Assembly: GCA_023101725.1 (NCBI GenBank)
Contig: JALJCO010000091.1
Location: 1-64,000, forward strand
DNA length: 64,000 nucleotides
Reading direction: 5' to 3'
Source of the DNA: Atherinomorus stipes
Lineage: Eukaryota; Chordata; Actinopteri; Atheriniformes; Atherinidae
Below are positions 47,543 to 54,846 of this stretch, in pieces. The notes below the pieces were generated by a model. It saw only the letters and a program-made list of their open reading frames with translations, ran no database searches and had not been told where the DNA came from. A program made the position numbers and the translations under genes. The number at the start of each line of letters is the position of its first letter. Within the stretch, counting starts at the first letter, position 1.

Positions 47543-49347
47543 GGGGGCTTTTATTGACTTTTATTATGGTGTGTTTTATTATGTTGTCATGTCATTCCCT
47601 CCACATAAAACGTGCTCCGGGGGGGCATATTTGAGAAATCCTTGAATCTCTTGTGGAAACCAATATGGCTGCTAGAACGGCTGCTACCACAGAGCACTTC
47701 CAATACCACGAAGCTCCTCCCCCTCCCCTGCCAAGCTCCGCCCCACCGGTGCATGAGAGTGTTGTGATGAGGGGAGTGGGCGTCGGAAACAGCAGGAGGC
47801 ATCTTAAAGGGACAGCAGTGAATTTTTAAGCCGTTAGATACACACATGGAGTGATGTCACATTTCTTTAGGTTGTTTTTGTATGTTTACTGTGTTTTCAA
47901 AGCTACTGAAGGTAACACAGTTATTCGGTTGTGCCATAAAAGTGAATTATGTACCTGATAATGACATGAAACCCCCTCTTCAACACATTCATTTAATTTC
48001 CAGGTTGCAAAGTCATTGGGGGCTTGACTCAGTTTTATGAGAGTACAGTCATCCTCAAAATTATTCATACCCTCCCATTAAAAAAGGAAAAAACCGCCAG
48101 TGAAATAGGTTGAAATTAGCACAAGTAACAATAAATAAAAATTCTATGAAATTCATTACATTGATTTTGAATTGTGGTTCAACAGAAATATAAAAAATAA
48201 ACACACAAAAAAATAAAACAAGCAAACGAGCATGATGGGACTCCTACGCTAAAATTTTGTCCACAGTACACTATTCATGAGCAAGGTGCTTTAATTTGCC
48301 TGTTTTTGATGTTTTTGTTTTTTTTATCACTATTATTTTCAGCCAAAATTCAAAAGCAATATCTTATTTCACTAAATTATAATTTTGTAAATTTTTTATT
48401 TATTATTAGTTTCTTTAGTTTCTTGTTATTTGAATTACTATTGTGAATTTATCCTTTTCTTTAATTGGAGGGTATGAATAATTTTGAGGAAGAGTGTATC
48501 TGTATTTCATTGGTATAAACCAAGATTTTGCTCCTTGTTGGACATCAGTCAGCAGTTAGAAAACATGGAGCTCATCAAACTTTATGGTGGCGGTTGAAGG
48601 TGTGGGGGGGTCTTTTCCCTGATTCCCCCTGTAGGCAGAACACAGACCTCATAGTTTTATATTACTTCTGTCTCAGGTTTAAACAGAAATGGACCAAGCG
48701 GGAACATTTCAGCAAGGCTCTGTAAGGCAGCAACACCACATGTGCACATCAGACTGGTTTTCCATGAGTGGTTCTGCTCAGATTGCATGTACACTTCATA
48801 AAATCAAATCAATAAACTTTTTTATGTCTTCTGTAAGTTTTGCTCTGAGGGTTTAATCAGGTAAAGAGGAGAAAACTGAATCCTCTAACGTGCAGCGAGG
48901 AACAGATTCACATTGAGTTCTGGTTTTTAACTACTTCCTGTCAAAGGTGTGAAAGCCTCATCATCGTGTTGCTGTGAAAGATGTTCACCGCTGTCACAGA
49001 TCACTTCCCCCACCTCACAAATAAGTTTAACCAGTTAACGGAGCAGTGGCGTCCTAACATGTCTCGTCTCCTCTCAGATTTGCTGCCTGAAAGGACAGAG
49101 GAGCGCCACCACTCTCTCCACCTTTGATGGGATCCATATTGTAAATCACTACGAGGGTGTCGGTGGGTCCTGCCAGTCTTCGGACGACGACGAAGTTAAA
49201 GAAGCGGACCTCCAGGCCCCCCAGCAGCGAAGTGGCAAACTGCACCCGACACTCGGGGACACGGACAGTGAGGATGAGGAGGATGATGGAGAGGCCCTGC
49301 GGCTCTCTGTGCCTCAGAGCAGCAGCCACAAGTCCACCACCGTTTGA
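4269..49347 (+). CDS. evi5: evi5 gene, 19 coding exons in window (5' partial)
   Basis: Ecotropic viral integration site 5 orthologue, a TBC-domain Rab GTPase-activating protein that in mammals acts on Rab11-type recycling traffic, centrosomes and the cell cycle. Joined exons encode 838 residues, counted from the first residue of the first exon seen. Residues 1-80 are Ser/Thr-rich. Residues about 145-360 are the TBC domain, with the arginine-finger motif IRRDIAR (R192, codon 19228-19230) and the glutamine finger YCQG (Q229, codon 19468-19470). Residues about 390-750 are coiled coil, followed by an acidic tail ending STTV. The TTV end and the HIVNH motif favour EVI5 over EVI5L. All introns are GT-AG and phases agree throughout. 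The first exon, about 17 residues in human, is outside the window. One extra G in exon 17 breaks the frame as given. The gene lies upstream of gfi1 on the same strand, as in human. Confidence 0.95.
4752..5530. repeat. hAT-like repeat remnants
   Basis: TTAGGGATGGGCATTAGC at the left and TTAGGGGTGGGCAC near 5514 are typical ends of fish hAT-like elements, with ATCGAT-rich sequence inside. Boundaries are uncertain. Confidence 0.45.
6022..6526. mobile_element. Tc1-type MITE, copy 1
   Basis: TA-flanked element. The left end CAGCTGTCCTCAAAATTATT mirrors the right end, which reads TAGGGTATGAATGATTTGAC. Same family as 48046-48496. No transposase; an internal deletion derivative. Confidence 0.75.
6528..6595. 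repeat. TATG/TG/TA microsatellite
   Basis: (TATG)n, then (TG)n, then (TA)n runs directly following the Tc1-type MITE. Confidence 0.95.
6599..6810. mobile_element. mariner/Tc1-like MITE
   Basis: Ends CACTACTCACAAAAGGTTAG and, inverted, CTAACTTTTTGTGAG. The terminal inverted repeats are about 30 bp with TA on both sides. About 210 bp with no coding capacity. Confidence 0.75.
6873..7000. repeat. common fish repeat, GAGCAGTGGGCTGC type, copy 2
   Basis: Second copy of the repeat at 728-836, cut off on the right by a TA microsatellite. Confidence 0.7.
7003..7056. repeat. TA microsatellite
   Basis: A (TA) run of about 27 units after GTGTG. Confidence 0.95.
7360..7710 (+). repeat. degenerate minisatellite with TTGGTAAG units
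   Basis: About ten imperfect copies of a roughly 32-36 bp unit resembling TTTCTGAGTTTGTCTTGGTA-AGGTAGTCTTG. Several units contain GGTAAG, close to a consensus 5' splice donor. Confidence 0.75.
7804..7994. mobile_element. palindromic MITE
   Basis: Left arm TACTCAATTTGGTCCTACGA pairs with the right arm ending AGGACCGAATTGAGTA. The arms run about 55 bp, including AGCAGGTTTTTCCATG against CATGGAAAACCTGCT. Confidence 0.8.
8445..9366. mobile_element. TTAA-flanked foldback element with about 370-bp inverted arms
   Basis: Left end AGGAATAGTACACCCACAGA, right end its inverse, TTAA on both sides (8441-8444, 9367-9370). The arms pair from 8445 to about 8810 and from about 8980 to 9366 around a poly-T-bearing centre. 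A TTAA target fits piggyBac- or Kolobok-type integration. No transposase. A shorter relative lies at 20794-21083. Confidence 0.88.
12119..12427 (-). pseudogene. hAT transposase C-terminal (dimerisation) fragment
   Basis: A 102-codon minus-strand frame with SLKYWNSKI, then LANKYLHIPASSVPCERVFS and DRLKPNVV. This order is the hATC dimerisation domain of ZBED/hobo-Activator-type transposases. Everything N-terminal (BED finger, catalytic core) is missing, so it is a dead remnant. It is antisense to evi5 and not a host exon. Confidence 0.88.
12661..13490. other. A-rich and G-run patch of abnormal composition
   Basis: Long stretches of A-rich sequence with many G runs (for example around 12859, 13172 and 13397) and few C. 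Bordered on both sides by AGAGTGATTGAT (12609 and 13500). It looks like a degenerate low-complexity tract or unpolished assembly. Frames in it (Pro/Phe- or Gly-rich) are not credible proteins. Confidence 0.6.
13810..13890. repeat. fragment of a common fish interspersed repeat
   Basis: AAGGCACGGTAAGTTTATCT followed by CAAAGTGCTTTACAGAAAA. The same AAAGTGCT core is found near 31200 (GCCCAAAGTGCTGCACAGAC). Confidence 0.6.
14369..14558 (+). CDS. evi5: evi5 coding exon B (linker into TBC domain)
   Basis: The first G completes a split Arg codon, then residues 79-141 follow, starting LLETDSKSLRSMNGSRRNSG. It contains the poly-Ser stretch, then WILWGRIVNEWEEVRKKKEK leading to the TBC domain. Acceptor CCACAG, donor AAG|GTGGGA. 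It is nearly identical to mammalian EVI5 over its whole length. Confidence 0.95.
14685..15487. mobile_element. TTAA-flanked non-autonomous element
   Basis: Left end TTAAAGGTGCCATGACATC. The right end, inverted, reads TTAAAGAAGTGATGACAT. TTAA at 14681-14684 and 15488-15491. No coding sequence. Confidence 0.65.
15657..15941. mobile_element. foldback element, about 285 bp
   Basis: AACTGCAGTCACGATACGTC at the left pairs with the inverted right arm AACTGCAGTTACAATGACC. Both arms continue through GCCATAYATCCA to GGAAGTC. The centre has TAACCCTAACC. Confidence 0.75.
15990..16583. mobile_element. foldback element with 11-bp flanking direct repeats
   Basis: The arms of about 85 bp start CTGGTACACCAGCCTGAC. 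The same 11-bp sequence TAGCAATCAGC flanks both sides (15979-15989 and 16584-16594). Long inverted ends plus a 9-11 bp duplication suggest a MULE-like origin, but no transposase is present. Confidence 0.8.
19078..19302 (+). CDS. evi5: evi5 coding exon C (TBC domain, arginine finger)
   Basis: Residues 142-216, phase 0, 75 codons, starting DLVRKGIPHHF. It holds the first TBC signatures and the IRRDIAR motif, whose Arg (R192) is the catalytic finger inserted into the Rab active site in TBC GAPs. Acceptor CCGCAG, donor AAG|GTATGT. Confidence 0.97.
19432..19506 (+). CDS. evi5: evi5 coding exon D (TBC domain, glutamine finger)
   Basis: Residues 217-241, 25 codons. It contains VGYCQGSAFIVG, whose Gln (Q229) replaces the Rab switch-II glutamine during GTP hydrolysis in the dual-finger TBC mechanism. 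Acceptor TTTCAG, donor CAG|GTAAAA. Confidence 0.97.
19597..19722 (+). CDS. evi5: evi5 coding exon E (TBC domain)
   Basis: Residues 242-283, 42 codons, starting MPEEEAFCVFVKLMQDY and ending in the FECMIQ helix. Phase 0 at both ends. Acceptor TTCCAG, donor CAG|GTAGAT. Confidence 0.97.
19815..19958 (+). CDS. evi5: evi5 coding exon F (TBC domain)
   Basis: Residues 284-331, 48 codons. It contains SFHTSMYASSWFLTIFL, the conserved hydrophobic TBC core, then the RIFDIFM helix. Acceptor CTGCAG, donor GAG|GTCAGT. Confidence 0.97.
20450..20539 (+). CDS. evi5: evi5 coding exon G (end of TBC domain)
   Basis: Residues 332-361, 30 codons, starting GLEIVFRVGLAILQ. It forms the C-terminal helices of the TBC fold. 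Acceptor TTCAG, donor CAG|GTAAAC. Confidence 0.97.
20629..20726 (+). CDS. evi5: evi5 coding exon H
   Basis: Residues 362-393 plus two bases of a split Lys, starting HFQKVIPHQLD and including IQAAYQVKYNAKKMK. It links the TBC domain to the coiled coil. The acceptor is the less common TTAAG; donor AA|GTGAGT. Confidence 0.95.
20794..21083. mobile_element. short TTAA-flanked relative of the 8.4-kb foldback
   Basis: Ends AGGGATAGTACACCCACAGA and the inverse, with TTAA at 20790-20793 and 21084-21087. Holds a G homopolymer (20899-20920). It sits in the 415-bp intron between evi5 exons H and I. Confidence 0.88.
21142..21202 (+). CDS. evi5: evi5 coding exon I (coiled coil)
   Basis: One base completes the split Lys (394), then residues 395-414 follow, LEKEYTTIKTKEMEEQVEIK. 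Start of the coiled coil. Acceptor TTGCAG, donor AAG|GTGTGT. A TTAA-flanked palindromic element sits in the short intron just before it. Confidence 0.95.
21290..21343 (+). CDS. evi5: evi5 coding exon J (coiled coil)
   Basis: Residues 415-432, RLRTENRLLKQRIDTLEK, 18 codons, phase 0. Acceptor TTTCAG, donor AAG|GTGAGT. Confidence 0.96.
22125..23285. mobile_element. hAT-like element, GTCCAAA ends
   Basis: CAGCGGCGTCCAAATTTTAC at the left. The right end, inverted, reads CAGGGCTGTCCATTTTGGGG. GCGGGCCAAAA occurs near both ends. Resembles the Charlie-like ends common in fish. Confidence 0.6.
23289..23699. repeat. hAT-like short element, fuller copy
   Basis: Begins TAGGGCTTGG and ends ACCCACCCCTA, roughly inverted ends as in fish hAT-like MITEs. 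Partner of 2079-2460. It abuts the element at 22125-23285. Confidence 0.7.
25039..25071 (+). CDS. evi5: evi5 coding exon K (33-nt coiled-coil exon)
   Basis: Residues 433-443, ESASLADRLIQ, 11 codons, phase 0. The same peptide occurs in mammalian EVI5 and EVI5L at this place. Its length is a multiple of three, so it could be skipped without breaking the frame. Acceptor TTGTAG, donor CAG|GTATTT. Confidence 0.92.
25415..25561 (+). CDS. evi5: evi5 coding exon L (coiled coil)
   Basis: Residues 444-492, 49 codons, starting GQVTRAQEAEENYLVKREL and ending in a Gln-rich run. Heptad-like Leu/Ala/Glu/Gln pattern. Acceptor CCAAAG, donor GCG|GTAAGG. Multiple of three in length, so potentially skippable together with exon K. 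Confidence 0.93.
25562..27590 (+). other. evi5 intron, about 2 kb
   Basis: Contains one copy (about 26259-26555) of a dispersed repeat also present at about 840-1105. The rest, including open frames near 26383-26899 and 27054-27338, shows nothing I recognise. Confidence 0.65.
26259..26555. repeat. dispersed repeat, copy 2
   Basis: Second copy of the repeat at 840-1105, same orientation. Both lie in evi5 introns. Confidence 0.75.
27591..27722 (+). CDS. evi5: evi5 coding exon M (coiled coil)
   Basis: Residues 493-536, 44 codons, with LERELVQARLKEAESQCALK in the middle. Acceptor TTGCAG, donor AAG|GTAAGA. The first ten residues (KGPTRFSEES) differ from mammals, where this junction is variable. 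Confidence 0.95.
27800..27940 (+). CDS. evi5: evi5 coding exon N (coiled coil)
   Basis: Residues 537-583, 47 codons, starting RNSSLPDDTNVARLQEEL and ending DLEEHWQ. Acceptor CTTCAG, donor CAG|GTGGGC. Only 77 bp separate it from exon M. Confidence 0.96.
28190..28506 (-). repeat. common fish hAT-type MITE
   Basis: On the minus strand it starts CACTGCAAAAACTCAAATCT, then CTTACCAAG and AAAATATCTCATCATACT. An internal inverted pair is seen around GCTTGTTCCATTGG (28202 and its inverse at 28321). Confidence 0.75.
28665..28823 (+). CDS. evi5: evi5 coding exon O (coiled coil)
   Basis: Residues 584-636, 53 codons, starting RHLARTAGRWKDSSRKNTL, then ELQDELMSVRLREAEAQAEL. Acceptor CCTCAG, donor CAG|GTCAGA. 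Confidence 0.96.
28907..30178. mobile_element. hAT-like element with 9-bp flanking repeats
   Basis: TAGTGCCCTGCTCGGGC at the left. The right end, inverted, reads AGAACCCTGCACTGG. AGCGGATAC flanks both sides (28898-28906 and 30179-30187). No intact transposase. Internal sequence at about 29095-29300 is shared with 44907-45095. Confidence 0.7.
30250..30500. other. G-rich block in evi5 intron
   Basis: Many runs of three to eight Gs on the + strand (GGTGGGTGGGTGG, CTCCGGGGGGG, CTGGGGGCC). It opens several overlapping frames rich in Gly, Trp and Pro, as expected from composition rather than from a gene. Several G-quadruplexes are possible. Confidence 0.55.
31145..31260. repeat. common fish interspersed repeat
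   Basis: AGTTCGTTTTATTTATGTAG, then GCCCAAAGTGCTGCACAGAC and an A-rich tail. Related to the fragment at 13810-13890. Confidence 0.6.
31903..32049 (+). CDS. evi5: evi5 coding exon P (coiled coil)
   Basis: Residues 637-685, 49 codons, starting NQIHSNQLRRAEQES and ending KRKQAEIECK. Acceptor ATCCAG, donor AAG|GTACGA. Confidence 0.96.
32159..32255 (+). CDS. evi5: evi5 coding exon Q, frame broken by one extra base
   Basis: Residues 686-717 when one base is discounted. The exon opens with SKEEVMAVRLR, then four Gs at 32190-32193 shift the frame to an immediate TGA at 32198-32200. After the run, the +1 frame encodes the expected family sequence, ending ISELEIQ. Length is 97 nt where neighbouring phases need 96. 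Splice sites are intact (CTGCAG, CAG|GTAAAG). A homopolymer error is the simplest explanation; a real frameshift allele is the alternative. Confidence 0.9.
32647..33232. mobile_element. hAT-like element with TTAATCGCAATT ends
   Basis: CAGGGCTGTCAGCATTAATG and TTAATCGCAATTAG at the left; GGTTAATCGCAATTAAAAAG and GACAGCTCT at the right. Non-coding. Confidence 0.65.
33297..33802. mobile_element. TGGGCAACTCC-type element interrupted by a second element
   Basis: The left half starts GGGTAGGCATCTCCAGTCCT; the right half ends GGAGTTGCCCACCCCT, its approximate inverse. The insert at 33433-33758 splits them. Relative of 1600-1712. Confidence 0.7.
33433..33758. mobile_element. hAT-like insert, ATTAGTCGATTAATC type
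   Basis: TAGGGCTGCTGCGATTAGTC at the left and GTGACAGCCCTA at the right. The flanks CTTGCAGG and CCTGCAGG differ at one base, as expected for an 8-bp hAT target duplication. Confidence 0.75.
33884..35025. mobile_element. candidate non-autonomous element
   Basis: ATTCACGCCAGCC on the left resembles the inverse of the right-hand CTGGTGTGAATGCAGCC. Inside are GACGGCC and GACTGA motifs common in fish repeats but no recognisable protein. Confidence 0.4.
35037..36650. other. intronic stretch without recognised features
   Basis: No gene or exon seen. TGTTCCAGAAAGCGAG near 36059 resembles the inverse of CTTTCTGGAACAAGCC near 40854. The two might be ends of an older element that received the Tc1 insertion, but this is weak. 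Confidence 0.4.
37206..37620 (+). pseudogene. Tc1 transposase remnant (DDE catalytic region)
   Basis: Fragments in more than one frame correspond to the middle and end of the Tc1/mariner DDE domain: WSKILFSE, DDFQHYWHDKEIPH, HGKMELQVVQG, then CSPDLNPSENVWGWMAREV in another frame. A non-functional relic. A further N-terminal trace (AELMDQTGR) lies at about 37077. Confidence 0.85.
38126..38335. other. homopolymer-rich patch within the hAT element
   Basis: Runs of A, then runs of up to 14 Gs (38277-38290), ending just before normal element sequence resumes. Same character as 12661-13490. Confidence 0.55.
39068..39284. mobile_element. 217-bp palindromic element inside the hAT
   Basis: Left arm AATGGGCTCTATGCACGACT against right arm GCGCATAGAGCCCATT. 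The arms pair over about 95 bp each, including CTTAAGGTAGCTCC and GGACGAACT. Confidence 0.9.
39841..40306. mobile_element. hAT-like MITE, AGGCCATATCACCC type
   Basis: Starts near GAGGCCCGGGCAAAAAATCG and ends TTTTTAGGCCATATCACCCA, the end seen in many fish hAT-like MITEs. The short open frame inside has no family features. Confidence 0.5.
40612..40703. repeat. 31-bp tandem repeat, about three units
   Basis: Unit TCAGTGGTTGCCATGGTGAA-TCCAGGTATCG, two near-identical copies and a third diverging at the end. Confidence 0.9.
41955..41990. repeat. TA microsatellite
   Basis: A (TA) run of about 17 units in the large evi5 intron. Confidence 0.95.
42973..43068 (+). CDS. evi5: evi5 coding exon R (coiled coil)
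   Basis: Residues 718-749, 32 codons, starting KEEGKVQGQLNHTDSSQYIR and ending ELKHE. Phase 0 at both ends, so the reading frame downstream of the exon Q anomaly is the normal one. Acceptor TTTCAG, donor GAG|GTGAGG. Confidence 0.96.
43822..44220. repeat. TTAA-type repeat, left part
   Basis: TTAAAGGGGAACTTCGTTTT followed by CAACCTGGACCC is the start of a widespread fish element. The right end is not identified, so this is probably a truncated copy. Confidence 0.5.
44907..45095. repeat. repeat shared with the 29.1-kb hAT-like element
   Basis: Starts AGGCAGGAATTGTGAAAGAA and is highly similar over about 190 bp to 29095-29300, including GATTCGGTGGCC and GTCCTGCGGA. A fragment of the same element family. 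Confidence 0.8.
46274..47348 (+). mobile_element. hAT (Charlie/ZBED-like) element with transposase trace
   Basis: CAGTGATTCTTAACCATGGG at the left and GGTTGAGAACCCCTG inverted at the right. Flanks CTTTATAT and GTTTATAT agree at 7 of 8. A frame from 46530 has KYGLSGDNKAELRCLDG and then IYKLHLETN, resembling the BED-finger N-terminus of hAT/ZBED proteins but lacking its cysteines. A dead copy. Confidence 0.8.
47506..47548. repeat. TG microsatellite followed by a G run
   Basis: (TG)n then about 20 Gs. Length is likely unreliable in the assembly. Confidence 0.95.
48046..48496. mobile_element. Tc1-type MITE, copy 2
   Basis: TA-flanked. Left CAGTCATCCTCAAAATTATT, right GGGTATGAATAATTTTGAGG. Same family as 6022-6526. 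No transposase. Confidence 0.85.
48531..48663. repeat. 133-bp duplicated segment, intronic copy
   Basis: Starts CTCCTTGTTGGACATCAGTC and ends CATAGTTTTATATT. Identical to 49502-49634 except one base (T at 48630, C at 49601). Lies in the last evi5 intron, 415 bp before the terminal exon. Confidence 0.97.
49078..49347 (+). CDS. evi5: evi5 terminal coding exon S
   Basis: Residues 750-838 and stop TGA at 49345-49347. Starts ICCLKGQRSATT, then FDGIHIVNHYEG, which matches the EVI5 tail, an acidic block (TDSEDEEDDGE) and the C-terminus STTV. The final TTV is shared with mammalian EVI5. Acceptor CTCAG. The middle of the tail is more divergent than the rest of the protein, as expected for this region. 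Confidence 0.94.
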   Translation: MCCLKGQRSATTLSTFDGIHIVNHYEGVGGSCQSSDDDEVKEADLQAPQQRSGKLHPTLGDTDSEDEEDDGEALRLSVPQSSSHKSTTV

Positions 49348-49501
49348 CCAGAGTCTGGTTGAAGGAGCTGGGATGGAGGGGCTGCAATGGGGGGGGGGGG
49401 GGGCTGGGATGGAGGTTTTCCCGGCAGACATCTTTATTAGCAGTTTTGAATTTCAAACCAGAAATGCATCATTTCATATCACACTCTAGTTTCTATGTTA
49501 A

Positions 49502-49634
49502 CTCCTTGTTGGACATCAGTCAGCAGTTAGAAAACATGGAGCTCATCAAACTTTATGGTGGCGGTTGAAGGTGTGGGGGGGTCTTTTCCCTGATTCCCCC
49601 CGTAGGCAGAACACAGACCTCATAGTTTTATATT
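49502..49634. repeat. 133-bp duplicated segment, 3' UTR copy
   Basis: Second copy of the segment at 48531-48663, same orientation, 155 bp after the evi5 stop codon. Copies are offset by 971 bp, with the terminal exon between them. Confidence 0.97.
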
Positions 49635-50207
49635 TTAAAAGCATTTTAAAGCATCAGTGGATGAGTTATCACTAAGTTTCCATCACACCCAGACAGAGTC
49701 ATGTGTGTGCATGTTGGTCAAAGACTGGTATCAAAGCTGCTTCTGTCTGTTTAGCTAACTTTATCATTGTTGTACCACATGGTCCGCAGGTGTGTAAATA
49801 TGTAAATGTGTTGATTTTTCTTTCTCGTTATTCTTCGTTGAAATCTGTTCCCATTACTGCAAATATGTTTAGGTTCATTGTGAAAAAAAGGGATGTAATT
49901 TATAAATGAAAAAAAAAAAAACACATTAAAAACCTGTTTTTAGTGCCTCCAAAAGTAAAGATTTCTGTCTTCTGACCAGACTTCAATGCTGGATAATGGT
50001 ATGAGGAAGATGAATCTGAGATGAAGTTTAACTAAAACCAACATCATGTTCCCATGTGGAATAATGGATTTATGTGAAATTCTGCAAACTTGTCAATGGA
50101 AGACTGAATTTGACATAAAGACGCAGTTAAATGGGGAGGAAGATGTTTTAAACACACGTGGTAAGACAATGGGCAGGAGGAAATACGGGAGACTGGTGTG
50201 TGCGATG

Positions 50208-50213
50208 AATAAA
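50208..50213 (+). terminator. candidate evi5 poly(A) signal
   Basis: AATAAA about 860 bp after the evi5 stop. A weaker ATTAAA lies at 49925-49930. Which is used cannot be decided from sequence. Confidence 0.4.
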
Positions 50214-51530
50214 AATAAAAAGATAAATCTTTTGTGTGAAGTGTCAGATGACTGAGCTTCTGTGAGATGTTTGATCTTGATACTGCCTTCCTTAAAGCTT
50301 TCAGGAAGTGATTTCTCGCGGTTTTCAGAACTGAGCCTCAACTAAGCTCATTTCATGCTCAAAACCACATTCACAGCGGCACCGAAATATTAACCACGTC
50401 CGAAACGTCACCCAGGTCTGTATGCATCCAAAATGTTCATCAAGACTTAAAAGAAAACCATTCAGATTCATAAAAACTTGATTAAGTTTAAGGTTTGTGT
50501 CGCTGCAGTGTTCATTCAGAACTGGATCCGGTTATAAAATTAAGCGCTAGAAACGTGTTTATTTTGACCTTAAGCTCCGTTTTAGTTTATTTCATTCAGA
50601 TCGCTGAGCGTGTGTGATGGGGAAAATCTGTGTTTTAACTTTTAGGTCCTTTTAAGGCCGAGTTTAACCGGAGAAAATTAAAACGGCAAGCTAATAGTGG
50701 TGTAATAATTATATTTCATTTAAATAATATACATTAAAATGAAAATTTCACGATTTAATCGTTGTGATGCGGAATCAGGTCATTGTTTAGGCTTAGGCTA
50801 TATGAACCATTTCGATTAATATGATATATTTTACATTATTTTTACTGTGTTAATGTCCCGGACTTGATGTCTTATCAGTCGAAGCAAGTGAACGCGTCTG
50901 TGGGGAGGACCCTGCTCATCTCCACCGAACCGGTGACCAGATGCTGAAGCTGAGGCACGCGGCCTTTTGATTTCCTGCCCTGGAACCGATAAGATACATG
51001 TAATCATCAAATTATAGATTAGGCTATCGTCTAAAGATGTGAGAACAGTTTGGTCAGAACCGAACCGAGAAATACTTTATGATCTTTCTTGTTTGTTTTC
51101 CTTTCCCTGGAGACAAATTATGGAAAATATTCGTTATAATCTGAACTTTACCAAAGTAAATCTCGGATGTCCAGGTGTCATTTAATGCAGCATGCAAGAT
51201 AGGGCTACTGTAGCATTCACTGACACTATATGATGTTAGACATCAACAACATGTTCTAAGATCGTAATGCAGCATCTGTACTGCATAATCTCAACAACTG
51301 TCTCCATGGTAATAATGTGTGTTTACATCTGTAGAAGAGGATCCAAACGTCATAAAACCACCAAATGATGACTGAAGTTAACAGACGATGATGATGCAGG
51401 AACTGATGATTCAATTTTTTCTGGTTATCAATGAAATGGAAATGTTTGTTTTTAGTCACAGCTGCATGATGAAAGATCATCCTCAGTAAACAAAGGTTGA
51501 TACATTTTTCCCAATGTAGTTTTCATTTTA

Positions 51531-51533
<3 letters not shown>

Positions 51534-51572
<39 letters not shown>
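51534..51572. repeat. TA microsatellite
   Basis: A (TA) run of about 19 units, roughly 900 bp upstream of gfi1. Confidence 0.95.
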
Positions 51573-51574
<2 letters not shown>

Positions 51575-52165
51575 CTGTATATAAATTGTGTGTGTGTGTG
51601 GCCTACAAAAAGGGCTAACTGATTTATTGGACCGGCTTTCACGGAACAGGGGCTGTGATTTCTGATCCTGTGCGTCGTCAAGCTGATAAGTCATTCTGTT
51701 TATATGTCCCGAATACAACTTAAAACAAAAAACAAATACACACTTCAAACTGTCCCTGCAGGCAGCCAAAAACTGACTCGCATACTTGAGACAAAAGTCC
51801 ACAAACTTGTGAGTGACGCATCCGGATTTATTGGGCTTCGTGTGTTTTTCGGTGAAAGTTACTTAACACGCTCTGAACCAGCCTGCAGGCGCAGAGCTGG
51901 TTAATCTATAGCCTACTTCACTGGGGACCGCTTCATATTTTCCCCACCCCTTTATTTTACCACTACGTAGAAAGCGCCCTGGGGGGGGGGGGGGTGCCTC
52001 TGCGCTTCCTCCCTCCTCTCACAGGCTGAGGAAGACTCAGATAACGCGTGTCTTACCCCATCTATTCGGCCCGGGCTTCAATCTGACCCGGGCCCCCCAG
52101 CTGCAGGGGCCAACACGCCAGAGAAAACGGACTTTAAAGTTCTGTATTCATGGTTTAAATCCAGT

Positions 52166-52171
52166 CACGTG
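52166..52171 (+). promoter_or_regulatory. E-box CACGTG upstream of gfi1
   Basis: Palindromic E-box about 315 bp before the gfi1 start codon. In mammals bHLH factors act upstream of GFI1 in some tissues, such as ATOH1 in hair cells, but this exact hexamer is the bHLH-ZIP type. A single motif is weak evidence. Confidence 0.25.
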
Positions 52172-52211
52172 CGGCTGTTTCTTGGATTTTTTTTATAAGT
52201 AAAAATGACCA

Positions 52212-52219
52212 TAATCACA
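52212..52219 (+). promoter_or_regulatory. candidate GFI1-type site (AATC core)
   Basis: TAATCACA about 265 bp before the gfi1 ATG contains the AATCAC core of the GFI1/GFI1B recognition sequence. GFI1 is known to repress its own promoter in mammals. The flanks only partly match, so this is a candidate autoregulatory site. Confidence 0.3.
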
Positions 52220-52450
52220 CCGCTGTGAAAGAGCCGACTCAGCCAGTTTTCTGTACCTGCAGCGCGTGCTTCAAGCATCGCAGTGAGTTTGGAGGAGGGG
52301 GTCACGGACACCTGCCCTGGCGACACCTGGCAAACGGAATGAACAGCGTGCGCATGCTCCGTGGTCAGCTTTAAACCTGTTAAAGCACTTGGGAGCCTCA
52401 TCAGTGAAGCTTGGATCTTTGAGCGAGCAGCAGGACGGACTCCTCCCCGC

Positions 52451-52452
52451 AG
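52451..52452 (+). promoter_or_regulatory. possible 5' UTR splice acceptor of gfi1
   Basis: The pyrimidine-rich stretch CTCCTCCCCGCAG lies 32 bp before the start codon. Mammalian GFI1 has a non-coding first exon, so this AG may be its acceptor. The first exon itself is not identified. Confidence 0.35.
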
Positions 52453-52484
52453 CTGGATCACCTCCAGCCCGCCCTCCCTCCACC

Positions 52485-54846
<2,362 letters not shown>

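Larger units (their letters stand above)
46227..47835. repeat. repeat carrying a hAT insertion
   Basis: TTTAAAGACCCACTCCGATG at the left. The sequence resumes after the hAT insert with GTTCTTACGG and runs on to about TTAAAGGGACAGCAG. Boundaries are approximate. Confidence 0.45.
43069..49077 (+). other. last evi5 intron, about 6.0 kb
   Basis: Contains a TTAA-type repeat start (43822 onward), a 190-bp repeat shared with the 29.1-kb region (44907-45095), a hAT element with a transposase trace (46274-47348), a TG/G microsatellite (47506-47548), a Tc1-type MITE (48046-48496) and one copy of a 133-bp duplication (48531-48663). Confidence 0.75.
49348..52484 (+). other. evi5 3' UTR and evi5-gfi1 intergenic region
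   Basis: Just over 3.1 kb between the evi5 stop and the gfi1 start, same strand. It holds evi5 poly(A) candidates (49925, 50208), a second copy of a 133-bp duplication (49502-49634), a TA microsatellite (51534-51572), and GC-richer sequence from about 51900 that should contain the gfi1 promoter and 5' UTR. I see no other gene. Confidence 0.75.
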
